Shown here: positions 43,832 through 52,736 of the stretch, piece by piece
How the letters are laid out: each line of letters begins with the position of its first letter
Numbering within the stretch: position 1 is the stretch's first letter
Assembly: GCF_018596315.1 (NCBI RefSeq)
Contig: NZ_JAHEAG010000016.1
Span: 62,001 to 126,000, forward strand
Direction: 5' to 3'
From: Bradyrhizobium sp. SRL28
Lineage (GTDB): Bacteria > Pseudomonadota > Alphaproteobacteria > Rhizobiales > Xanthobacteraceae
DNA length: 64,000 bases
Made by a program: the position numbers and the translations under genes
The notes under the pieces: model-generated
What the model saw: the letters and a program-made list of their open reading frames with translations, nothing else
What the model was told of the DNA's origin: nothing
The model's database searches: none

Positions 43832-46675
43832 TCAGCGGACCACCCTGACAACGTCAGCCTGCGAAGATGATCCGTTCAAGACCTGTATGGCCAACTGCAG
43901 GTCAAGTGTGTCGAACCCCTCCCGGAACTTCGTGTAAACAGCCTGTAACGTCTTCGACGCCGCCTCCTTTTTCTCAAGCGACTTCTCAGCGATCACCAGG
44001 CTGGTGGCAGCCCGGAGCTCCCATGACAAGCTCGCTTGCCTGGCGGACAAGTCGAGCGCGCGAAGAAAATAGTCTCTGCAAACAGCCAAGCCTTCGTTGT
44101 TGCTCAAGGCCAGTTCGCCCCTGATACGGAGCAATTCGGGAGCGTACCATTGGCCTTCATCAAGGTTGATTTTCGCCGTTTCGAAGATGTCGAGCGCCAG
44201 CCGCAGCCGGCCGGCGGCGGCCGTGGATCTCGCGAGTTCTGCCTGCAGGAACCAGTTGAAAACCCCATAGCGCGCCGCCGACAGCTTCTCCAGACCGGAG
44301 TAGAGCGTCGCGGCCGCCGCTTCAGCTTCGCCGCGCCTTGCCCTGCCGAGGGCCTGCATGGCGAGGCCGAACCCATGATAGCTTTCAACGGCGTATTTTC
44401 GGGCGTGTTCAACAAGTTCGTTGGCAAGCGCTTCGGTCTCATCATCATCCGGGCTTGTCAGATACATGTTGAAGCTCGCCCAGGTCAGCGCCACACACAG
44501 GGGCACCGCGTGATCGAGTTGGCGTGCTTCGGCGATCGACATTCGATTAAGCCGGCGCGCATGGTCGGGAGAGCCACGCAGCCAAACCAGGTTGGCCAGA
44601 ACGCCCAGAGCATCGGCTTTACGGTCGTAGCCAAATCGCTTGATAAGAGACTGTCGCGAGGCTTCGTCATCGCGATGCAGAGATAGTTCGAGACAGCCTT
44701 CGGCCTCCAGTATCCGCGCTGTGTGGTGGTAGGTGACTCCGCGCATGTAGTTGGCCATTGCGATGGCGCCGCGATCGCCACTCCGCTCCGCGACATCACC
44801 GCAGTGGTCGGCCAATCTGGTGGCCTCGGGATAGTTTGGGACGCGAATTTGGTGCGCCCAGAGAACAAGCAGGGAGACCAACTGGTGTTCGGCATCCTTG
44901 AGGCCCTCGGCAAGAAGGCGTGCTTTGGCCCAGGTCGCGTAGGACTCTTCGGTCATGCCACCGGTGAACATCATGCAACTCGCGAGGGCCGACTGAATAA
45001 CCATCTCTTGTCGTGTGCCCGAATTCACGTCGTCGAGGCGACTTATGGCCTTTCTCATCCACTCGCGGCATTCGGTGAGCAGCGACATACCCATCCAGGT
45101 GCCTGCCGATGCTGCGGCGAGTTCGATGCCGATTTCCGCATCACCCGCAGCGGAAAACGTCCAGTTCAGGGCGGCTCTGAGATTGTCGACCTCGATCCCG
45201 AGCGCCTTGGGCCAGCCCGACGCATCCATCGCGGCGCCCCGTCTGAACAAGTCACTGAAGTAAAGGGCGTGACGGCGGCGGAAAAACTGCCCATCGCTTT
45301 CAGGCAGGCGCTGCAAGGCAAAAGCGCGCGTGACGTCGAGCAACCGCAGACGCGATTCGTGTCCATAGGCTGCGATTAATGATTTCGACCGAAGCTCCCA
45401 AACGCAATCCGATACTCTTGCTTCATCAACCTTCTCATCGGCGACAACTGCGATCGCCGCCTCGAACGTGAATCCGCCCGAGAAAACGCCAAGCCTGCTC
45501 AACACGAGCCTCTCCCGCTCATCGAGCAGGCCATAGCTCCATTCAAGCGTGGCATTTAAGGTCTGATGCCTTGCCGCAGCGGTCCGACGGCCTGCCCATG
45601 TCAGATTGAGGTGGTCGTCAAGCAGGCTCGCAGTCTTGCCAAGACCGTAAATGACGACCCTGCAGGCCGCGAGTTCGATCGCCAGGGCGATACCATCCAG
45701 ACGCCGGCAGATGCCGGCCGCAATCGGCGCATCAGCATCGACCAGCTCGAATTGACCTCGCACGGCCCGCACGCGCTCGACCAACAGCTGAACGGCTGGA
45801 TATTCAAGCGCACGCGCCGCCGATATCCCCTGATCGTCCGGAGGACATGCAAGCGCGGCGAGTTCGTGGACATTCTCACCTTCGACACGCAACGCTTCCC
45901 GGCTGGTCGCGAGTATGTGCAATGCTGGCACGCGGCAAAACAGCCTTTCCGCGAGAGCGGACGCTCCATCGATTAGATGTTCGCAACTGTCGAGCACGAG
46001 CAACGTCGGAGCTTCCAGCAAGTGATCGATCAGGGCTGGCACAACATCGTTGGTTTGTATCGCCAGTCCGAATGAGCTCGCCACCGCGGACGCAACGAGG
46101 GAGGCGTCACCAAGAGAGCTCAGGTCAACGAAGCGAACCCGCCCGTCGAAGATGGAGCGCATCTCATGCGTAACAGAGATTGCAACGGTAGTCTTGCCGA
46201 TACCGCCAGGGCCAACGATCGTAACGAACTTCTGCGCGGCGAGCTTCGCCTGGATCGTGGCGATCGCGTCCTTTCGACCAACCATGCGCGTCAAACGGGC
46301 GGGTAGCCATGACGTCGCAGCCAAGTCGATCTCCGGCGTCTCGAGAGAAGGTGACGTTATCGGCACGATGAAACGGTAGCCGCGGCCAGGCACGTTCGCG
46401 ATGTATCGCCTGGTGGGGTCATTTTGAGCCAGCGCCTTGCGCAGCGCCGAGATGTGCACGCGGAGACTAACCTCATCGGCTCCCCGCTTTGGCCAAACGC
46501 GCTCGATCAAGGTCCTTCTGCTGACGACTTTGTTCGCTTGCTCGACGAGGACAACGAGGACGTCCATCGCCCGCGCTCCGAGTGGCACGACCTTTGTGCC
46601 ATTGGTCAGGAGCCTGTTACCGATCGATAACTCAAAAGGACCGAAGCTCAGGACTTTCCGGTTCTGACCGCTCAT
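43832..46675 (-). CDS. Winged-helix/NB-ARC (STAND) ATPase regulator 4
   Basis: 947 residues with the same architecture: winged helix (FGPFELSIGNRLL ... YIANVPGRGYRFIVP), Walker A VGPGGIGKTT, Walker B TLLVLDSCEHL, ATSREALRVEGE, GIALAIELAACRV in place of GLPLA, and a TPR-like tail. It is closer to regulator 1 than to 2 and 3 in the winged-helix ends. Its ATG lies 33 bp after an araC stop, so the two are probably one transcript. Confidence 0.9.
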   Translation of the reverse strand: MSGQNRKVLSFGPFELSIGNRLLTNGTKVVPLGARAMDVLVVLVEQANKVVSRRTLIERVWPKRGADEVSLRVHISALRKALAQNDPTRRYIANVPGRGYRFIVPITSPSLETPEIDLAATSWLPARLTRMVGRKDAIATIQAKLAAQKFVTIVGPGGIGKTTVAISVTHEMRSIFDGRVRFVDLSSLGDASLVASAVASSFGLAIQTNDVVPALIDHLLEAPTLLVLDSCEHLIDGASALAERLFCRVPALHILATSREALRVEGENVHELAALACPPDDQGISAARALEYPAVQLLVERVRAVRGQFELVDADAPIAAGICRRLDGIALAIELAACRVVIYGLGKTASLLDDHLNLTWAGRRTAAARHQTLNATLEWSYGLLDERERLVLSRLGVFSGGFTFEAAIAVVADEKVDEARVSDCVWELRSKSLIAAYGHESRLRLLDVTRAFALQRLPESDGQFFRRRHALYFSDLFRRGAAMDASGWPKALGIEVDNLRAALNWTFSAAGDAEIGIELAAASAGTWMGMSLLTECREWMRKAISRLDDVNSGTRQEMVIQSALASCMMFTGGMTEESYATWAKARLLAEGLKDAEHQLVSLLVLWAHQIRVPNYPEATRLADHCGDVAERSGDRGAIAMANYMRGVTYHHTARILEAEGCLELSLHRDDEASRQSLIKRFGYDRKADALGVLANLVWLRGSPDHARRLNRMSIAEARQLDHAVPLCVALTWASFNMYLTSPDDDETEALANELVEHARKYAVESYHGFGLAMQALGRARRGEAEAAAATLYSGLEKLSAARYGVFNWFLQAELARSTAAAGRLRLALDIFETAKINLDEGQWYAPELLRIRGELALSNNEGLAVCRDYFLRALDLSARQASLSWELRAATSLVIAEKSLEKKEAASKTLQAVYTKFREGFDTLDLQLAIQVLNGSSSQADVVRVVR

Positions 46676-46708
46676 GGGATGTCTCTCATCCGCGCTGACT
46701 CTCTGACC

Positions 46709-47254
46709 TCACTGCTCTATCTCGTGTTCGCGGCGCCAACTGGCTGGACTATGCCCAAAGGCTTGCCGGAATAGTCTGCACAGATGCGCCTGATCCGAAA
46801 ATCCAACGCCCAGCGCGATTTCGCTCAGCGAGGCTGAACTGGTTAGCATCAGATGGCAAGCTCTCTCCAACCGCCTCTTGACCACGTAAGCATGTGGCGG
46901 ATCTCCGAAGGTTAGCTTGAACGACCGCGAGAAGTGTGCCGGGGTCCGCCGCGCGACAGCGCTGAGGTCCTGGGTATGAATGGTACGGTGCAGATTCTTT
47001 TCGATGAAGGTTCGCACCCGCGCGATCTGCCAGCCGGCCAGCCCGGCCGTCCTGGATCGCTTCGCGCCGGAATGGCGTTCGATCTCCGATTGCAGGATGG
47101 TCGATGCCGTGGCCAGCGACGCCTTCGCCGCCTCGCGATCGTGCTCGAACTCGCGCCTCACCACTTCAAGGAGCTGGGCCAGGCTGCCCGCCAGATAGCC
47201 GAACCGGAGAGCGGCTGGCGAAGAATTCGATGCAGTACTCTGCGACCCTTCCAT
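46709..47254 (-). CDS. AraC-family regulator, short form
   Basis: 181 residues. The C-terminal double helix-turn-helix is complete (IHTQDLSAVARRTPAHFSRSF, then ASLSEIALGVGFSDQAHLCRLF and FGHSPASWRR). The N-terminal ligand cupin is missing; instead there is about 70 residues of helix with a short coiled segment. Upstream (47255-47434) is AT-rich and should hold the promoter. Cotranscribed with STAND regulator 4. Confidence 0.9.
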   Translation of the reverse strand: MEGSQSTASNSSPAALRFGYLAGSLAQLLEVVRREFEHDREAAKASLATASTILQSEIERHSGAKRSRTAGLAGWQIARVRTFIEKNLHRTIHTQDLSAVARRTPAHFSRSFKLTFGDPPHAYVVKRRLERACHLMLTSSASLSEIALGVGFSDQAHLCRLFRQAFGHSPASWRREHEIEQ

Positions 47255-47434
47255 ATCAATCCCTCGACGAGAATTCCGGCCCGGCAAGAGCATGGTGCAA
47301 GCGGTCCTGTTTGGCTTGTTAAGTAGCGTTCTGAACTATTAATTGCAGCGCAACATAAAATAACGTCGAAATATCAATAGCATAAACGGTCGACGACAAG
47401 CCGAGGAGCTATTTAGCCTGCCCTCAGGCTGCAC

Positions 47435-47638
47435 TCAGATCCAGGACGCCATAAGGCCGACGAGGATGCAGACGTAGAGGGCCGCCTCCGCAAGGGGCGG
47501 GTTGGCGAACATCGACCTCAATCCGAGGCGGCCGACGACAAACCGGATTACGATCAGGATGATCAAGGCGAGGAACAGACACCTCACAAAGGGGTCAATC
47601 AGGACGCCGCCCAGTTCGATATCCCTTGGCGCACGCAT
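47435..47638 (-). CDS. DUF1656 (AaeX-like) membrane protein
   Basis: 67 residues with two membrane helices (about 16-34 and 45-64) and the family N-terminus R-D-I-E-L-G-G-V-L-I-D-P-F. ATG at 47638 has GGTGA upstream; a GTG at 47647 overlaps the HlyD stop. Small subunit that accompanies FUSC-type aromatic acid exporters, here last instead of first in the operon. Confidence 0.85.
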   Translation of the reverse strand: MRAPRDIELGGVLIDPFVRCLFLALIILIVIRFVVGRLGLRSMFANPPLAEAALYVCILVGLMASWI

Positions 47639-47643
47639 CGGCT

Positions 47644-48591
47644 TCACCCAAGTCGGCTTATGAGCCGATCGAAGATTCCTCGATCGGGCTTCGGTGCAGG
47701 AGCTTTCTTCCTGCCGACAACGGAAACGCTGCAGGTCATTCCTGCAACGAGCGGCACGTCTTGCGGGACCTGGTCGATCCTGATCCGCACCGGAATGCGC
47801 TGCGCGAGACGAACCCAGGTGAATATCGGATCAACGTTCGGAAGGCCCTGCGTGCTGCTTGCGGCGTTCGCGGCACTGATACCGCCCGTGATGCTCTCGA
47901 TCCCGCCCTTGATCGGCATTTCATAGCCAAGCAACGTCGCCTCGACGTCCTCTCCGACACGGATGTTGGCGATCTTCGTTTCCTCGAAGTACGCGTCGAT
48001 CCAGTAGGAATGCTCGTCGATCACCGAAACATTGGGCGTTCCGGCCCGCGCAGAGTCGCCGACCCGCATCAGGAGGTTCGTGACGTAGCCGTCGACAGGC
48101 GAACGCACCTCCGTCCTCTGGAGATTGATGTCGGCTTGCGCAAGCGCGGCCTTGGCGCTCAAGAGGGCGGCATCCGCCATCTTCGCATTGCCGTCGAATA
48201 TCTGCTTCTCCTCAATCGAGGTGGACAGTGTCGTAAGAATCGCCCGCCGGGCGTTCTGTGCCTTCTTGACTTCGAGGTCAGCCTCACGGCTCAGGATGGT
48301 CGCTTTTGCATTCTCCAGCGCGACCTCGAAATCAAATTTTTCGATGACGTAGAGTATGTCGCCCTTGTGGACGTGCTGGTTGTCGGAGATTCGTATCTCC
48401 ACGATCTTGCCGGAAATCTGCGGCGCCACATTTGCGACCTGGACACGGACCATACCATCGCGCGTCCATGGCGCCGTCACATAAACGCGCCAGCCATAGC
48501 CCGCAGCAACAAGCGCTGCTGCGACAAGCACGCCGGTCGCAAGATATCGGAGCAGGTTGACCGCTATTCGCTTCTTTGTCGCTACGCCCAT
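47644..48591 (-). CDS. HlyD/AaeA-type membrane fusion protein
   Basis: 315 residues: one N-terminal helix (about 9-32), lipoyl halves (QVANVAPQISGKIVEIRISDNQHVHKGD), helical hairpin and barrel domain with TCSVSV at the end. Start ATG overlaps the FUSC stop by one base. Adaptor of the FUSC pump for export of aromatic or other organic acids. Confidence 0.93.
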   Translation of the reverse strand: MGVATKKRIAVNLLRYLATGVLVAAALVAAGYGWRVYVTAPWTRDGMVRVQVANVAPQISGKIVEIRISDNQHVHKGDILYVIEKFDFEVALENAKATILSREADLEVKKAQNARRAILTTLSTSIEEKQIFDGNAKMADAALLSAKAALAQADINLQRTEVRSPVDGYVTNLLMRVGDSARAGTPNVSVIDEHSYWIDAYFEETKIANIRVGEDVEATLLGYEMPIKGGIESITGGISAANAASSTQGLPNVDPIFTWVRLAQRIPVRIRIDQVPQDVPLVAGMTCSVSVVGRKKAPAPKPDRGIFDRLISRLG

Positions 48592-50543
48592 CACCCCTCT
48601 CCCTTGTTGACGAAGCCCCGGCCGGCGAAATGCCGGATCCTGCGCCCCTCGCGCTCCAGCACCACGCCCGCGGACCATAGGTCAGTTACCGCGGCCAACA
48701 TTGTTTCCTGCAGCCCGGCCTTGCCTTCCCGCTTGCGTCGAAGAATTGATCTGGCGCCGGCGTAAAGGCGCCGGCTATTTCCGGCCTGAAGAGCCCGTTG
48801 CAACGGGCCAAGCCCGGAGCGGATGGCCGGATCGTCCGAGCTCTGCTCCAGGTGAGCGTAGGCCGCAGCCGACGCGAGCGACAGGTCGTTGGTCGCGAGG
48901 AGGCCCTTAAGCACTTCCGGATGCGACCTATCCTTGTTAGTGGCCGCGGCAACATAGTCGGAAATCCTGGAGGCCAGCACCATGCTCAGCACCGGCAGGC
49001 TGTATTTCCTGCCGGTCATCGACGCCGCCAATGTTTCCTTCGTCGCCCTGACGACGGCCCGTTGCTTGTCGAGCTCCGATACTGGCCACACCAGGCGGGA
49101 CGCCAGAAATACGACGCCGAGGGCAAACGCCACGAACATGCATTGCGAAAAGAGGCTAAGCGCGTTGAACGATTGAGGGTTGGATGGCGCCAACAAAACC
49201 AGGAAAATGACGTTCATTGTGGTTCCGATACCAGCGATCTTCGGATTGGCGCTGAACAGGCAGCCAAAAATCAGCACCGGCGCGATCGCAATCGCAAGCC
49301 GGACAAAGTCCTGTGAGTCGGTGAGAAGATAGAAGTGAACGATACCGGCGCTTGGCGCGGCGAGCGCGAAGCTCACCATGGCGGCGACCGCGAATTTCGA
49401 CGGATTTGGCATTGTCGTGCTCAAAGCACACAGGTTTGCGGTGATCATCAAAGCCGAAACGGACGCCGGCCATCCTGCAAGCACGAGAAAAAGCGCTCCC
49501 GCTGACACCGCAATCCCGATACGAATCGCATTTTGCAGCGCAAAGAAGAACTCCTTGCGATGTGGCAATCGCACATCACGAGCCGGCTCGCTCCCTTCGC
49601 GCAGGGATAATTGCCCGTCCTTGAGCTGAGCCATGGCTTCCACGCAGCGAAGGCCCTGCTGAATCTGCCCTATGGCCGCGATAGTCACGTCAGGACGCGA
49701 CGTTTCGTCGTCGCGTAGCCTGGCCAGCAACGCCAGCGCCTCTGAGCGATCGCCATCGAGCGCAGCAAGACATTGGTCTCTGATGGTTACGGCCAAAGGA
49801 TCGCCACGCTCAAGCAAGCCCAGCAATCGAACCTGTTGGACAATCTCGACCAGCGCCAGCATCGCGCTCCGGGCGCCACCTGCCCGATGTCGCCCATCTG
49901 CCATGTCGTGAGCGACGATATCCACCTCATCCCTCAAGCCGGCAATCTGTGCGAAAAGCACCCCTGCTCTTTCCGAATCGTCCCTGGCTCCGCCTAACAC
50001 GTCGCGCGCGTAGTCGCGCACATCATGCCAGGCCTGGGTGATCCGGCGATCCAACCCTCGCCACACCGGCGGCGAACCGAAGAGATCGTTGATGAGTGTC
50101 ACGCAAAGGATACCAATCGTGATCGCGGCCACGCGATCGGTCATCGTTGTGAACACCTTTTGCGGCGTATCGATATTGACGACGGTAATAATTCCGACGG
50201 TGTAGCCGGACAAAACGGCGGCATAGGCCCGAAAGCCGCGGAAGTAGCTCCCGACGAAGACGCAAATGCATATCCAGAGAATGAAAGCCGCAAGCAGGCC
50301 GACACGCTCGCCGGGAAAGAGACCCGCGATCACGATTGACATCGCAGCGCCGATGAACGTCGCGGCAATCCTGTTGACGGCTTTCGCCAGTGCGGCCCCG
50401 CGTGTGGGCTGCGCCAGGATAGCGACAGTCACTGCGGCCGATGCCGCTCCTCCAAGCTGCAGCCAGAACGCCACGTAGAGCGCAGTCACCGCTGCCAGCC
50501 ATATGCGCAGCGCATGTCCCCATATGTGAACTGGTATCACCAT
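48591..50543 (-). CDS. FUSC-family efflux protein (AaeB-like)
   Basis: 650 residues with two blocks of membrane helices (about 8-160 and 350-500), separated by cytoplasmic helical regions. LGGAASAAVTVAILAQPTRGAALAKAVNRIAAT is the characteristic first-block pattern. Start at 50543 follows a weak GAAAGAAG. It is the permease of a p-hydroxybenzoate/organic-acid type exporter. The two decarboxylase-like genes lie upstream in the same direction. Confidence 0.9.
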   Translation of the reverse strand: MVIPVHIWGHALRIWLAAVTALYVAFWLQLGGAASAAVTVAILAQPTRGAALAKAVNRIAATFIGAAMSIVIAGLFPGERVGLLAAFILWICICVFVGSYFRGFRAYAAVLSGYTVGIITVVNIDTPQKVFTTMTDRVAAITIGILCVTLINDLFGSPPVWRGLDRRITQAWHDVRDYARDVLGGARDDSERAGVLFAQIAGLRDEVDIVAHDMADGRHRAGGARSAMLALVEIVQQVRLLGLLERGDPLAVTIRDQCLAALDGDRSEALALLARLRDDETSRPDVTIAAIGQIQQGLRCVEAMAQLKDGQLSLREGSEPARDVRLPHRKEFFFALQNAIRIGIAVSAGALFLVLAGWPASVSALMITANLCALSTTMPNPSKFAVAAMVSFALAAPSAGIVHFYLLTDSQDFVRLAIAIAPVLIFGCLFSANPKIAGIGTTMNVIFLVLLAPSNPQSFNALSLFSQCMFVAFALGVVFLASRLVWPVSELDKQRAVVRATKETLAASMTGRKYSLPVLSMVLASRISDYVAAATNKDRSHPEVLKGLLATNDLSLASAAAYAHLEQSSDDPAIRSGLGPLQRALQAGNSRRLYAGARSILRRKREGKAGLQETMLAAVTDLWSAGVVLEREGRRIRHFAGRGFVNKGEG

Positions 50544-50718
50544 CTGCGCTTCTTTCGTGAATGAACCGTCGACCAGGTATTCGGGCGCCGTTCGCGTTAT
50601 CCTTTTTCCAGAAACACTCCCTCGCGGAGGGCCTCCTTGGGACGGGGGATCCGAGGAGGCCGTCCCGGCAAAGCGAGGGGACTGCACGCTTCGCCGCAAG
50701 GCGGGAGAGTTGTTCAGG

Positions 50719-51522
50719 CTATTTGCGCGTGCGGTCCCCCAGGATCGTCAGGTCCGTGACGGAGTAGGCGAGCGAATAACGGAATCCGGACTCGATGCGC
50801 CTTGGCTCGAGGGCGTGCAGCTCTTCGCCTTGCGCGTCAGGAATATTCAATTCACCCTCCCCTACCCATGCGTCGGCGACCGTGAGATTGTCTGTGAGCG
50901 ACATCGCCAGCTCATCGACCGCCGGCTTGTCCTGATATCCGGCAGCCAGGCTCGGGAAATATCGCAGCAGGACCGTCGGCCGGTTCAGAAGCGACAATCC
51001 GTTTTCGACAGGCTTCCGCAGGGTAATACAGGCTTCCGCCAGACGCTGGCCGTGCGCGGAAAGGCTCGCGCCAAATCGGCCACCGGGCATGATCGGCGCT
51101 GCGGCAGGGCTTGCCGCGGCAAATGTGCGCGTTTGGAAAATGCTACCCATTTTCTTGGGAAAGCCTTGCGTCCACCCTCGCGCCAACGCGGCATCGTTGT
51201 CGACATAAATGTAAGGGCACCACATCACGGGTGTGTCGCGATGCATCGCGTCGAGCAGCACAAATGCCTCGCGATACTGATAACGGGCCGGATCGAGAAA
51301 TTCGTCGTCCTGCGCGGTGAACTGCCAATCCAGAAACATTATGACGGCATGGCCGTTCGACTTCGGATCGGGAGTGAGACCGCTCGGCAGCGTCGCGGCC
51401 GTCGCCTCGGGGTCGGTCCAGAACTCAACACCCACAACGTCGCTGGAGTAGTGCCAGGGCGGCGGTGGGGTCAGTGCCGCCTGACCGAATGGCGACTTGG
51501 GAACGGTAAAGCCCTTCAGCAT
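50719..51522 (-). CDS. Acetoacetate decarboxylase family protein, copy 1
   Basis: 267 residues of the ADC fold. PPPPWHYSSDVVGVEFWTDP, then ARYQYREA and the active-site lysine region WTQGFPKKMG are present. AGGAG lies 6 bases before the ATG. The family decarboxylates acetoacetate through a Schiff base with lysine; many relatives act on other beta-keto or cyclic acids. It is 175 bp before the FUSC gene. Confidence 0.88.
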   Translation of the reverse strand: MLKGFTVPKSPFGQAALTPPPPWHYSSDVVGVEFWTDPEATAATLPSGLTPDPKSNGHAVIMFLDWQFTAQDDEFLDPARYQYREAFVLLDAMHRDTPVMWCPYIYVDNDAALARGWTQGFPKKMGSIFQTRTFAAASPAAAPIMPGGRFGASLSAHGQRLAEACITLRKPVENGLSLLNRPTVLLRYFPSLAAGYQDKPAVDELAMSLTDNLTVADAWVGEGELNIPDAQGEELHALEPRRIESGFRYSLAYSVTDLTILGDRTRK

Positions 51523-51663
51523 TTTCAACTCCTGCGCATTATCGACGGATAGCCTATCGAAGCCAGCCGCAATTGATTTTATCGGCTTGCGTCGGCTTGT
51601 CTGTTCTTGCGGTTAGAAGAACTGCTTTCAGTGCATTCCCTGTTTGGGCCGGCAAGACGATCG

Positions 51664-52464
51664 CTAGACGGTCAAGTCGGCCAAAATCTCGCAATCGGAG
51701 ATCGAACAGGAAAACGAGAACCGGAAGCCGCGACCGACCTTGATCGGCCCCAACATGTCGAGCTCTTCGCCGTGAGCTTCAGGAAAACTCAGCTCTCCTT
51801 CACCGACCCATAGGTTCGAGATCAGGAAATTGTCCATCATGCACCGAACGAGCTCATCCACGGCCGGCTTGTCGTGCATGCCAGCACAAAGCCGCGGAAA
51901 ATATCGACGCGCCACAATCGGCCGATCAAGCAGGCCAACAAGATGATCTGCCCTTTCGCGCAGTATCACGCGAGCTTCTGCCAGCCGCTGTCCACGGGAG
52001 GATACGCAACCGGCAAATCTGCTCTTGCTGGCGAGCGGTGCCGAAGCCGCGCTGGCGGCGGAAAAACTGCGGGTCTGGTGCACGACGCCTAACTTCTTCG
52101 GATAACCCTGGATCCAGCCTCTCATGATCGCCGCATCGTTGTCGGCGTAGGCGTACGGGCACCAGGCTATTCGTGACCCCTGCCACGTTGCATCGAGGAG
52201 AACGATGAATTCGCGGCACTGATATCGCGCTGGATCAAGGTACTCGTCGCCGCTCGCGGTGAACTGACAATCGACGAAGAGCGCGACAGAGCGCCCCCAG
52301 CAGAGGGCATCCAGCTTGACGCCTCTGGGAAGAATGTCAGCCGACACATCCGGGTCGTTCCAGAACTCCACGGCCAGCACCTCACCAGCGTAGTGCCATG
52401 GAGGTGGCGGTGTTAACGACGCCGTCCCCAGAGGTGACCGCGGGACCGTAAAGCCCTTGAGCAT
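51664..52464 (-). CDS. Acetoacetate decarboxylase family protein, copy 2
   Basis: 266 residues, closely related to copy 1 over its whole length (MLKGFTVPRSPLG, PPPPWHYAGEVL, IQGYPKKLG with both lysines). GGGAAGG lies upstream of the ATG at 52464; longer starts (52509, 52635) add a tail absent from copy 1. First gene of the leftward unit, divergent from the PAS kinase at 52737. Confidence 0.88.
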   Translation of the reverse strand: MLKGFTVPRSPLGTASLTPPPPWHYAGEVLAVEFWNDPDVSADILPRGVKLDALCWGRSVALFVDCQFTASGDEYLDPARYQCREFIVLLDATWQGSRIAWCPYAYADNDAAIMRGWIQGYPKKLGVVHQTRSFSAASAASAPLASKSRFAGCVSSRGQRLAEARVILRERADHLVGLLDRPIVARRYFPRLCAGMHDKPAVDELVRCMMDNFLISNLWVGEGELSFPEAHGEELDMLGPIKVGRGFRFSFSCSISDCEILADLTV

Positions 52465-52736
52465 CTGAAGAACCTTCCCCGACAGCCTGGTCGCGACGTC
52501 ACCCGGCATTGTCCCTGAAGAGCTTAGGCGCAGCAGGGTTCCTGTCGCTTGTAAGCCCGTGCGACAACTTGAAGATTTCTGCTGATGCGACGTCGCTGTC
52601 CGTGAAAGCAACCCAATCGCCGCACGAACGTGCAAGTCGGAGCGTGCACGAACAAGCGGCCGCCCCGCGTCCCCGGCTAGATTGGAGCATGCGCCGCCGA
52701 GGCAGACTCAGTGACACCACCGCTCGAAAGAAGCCG

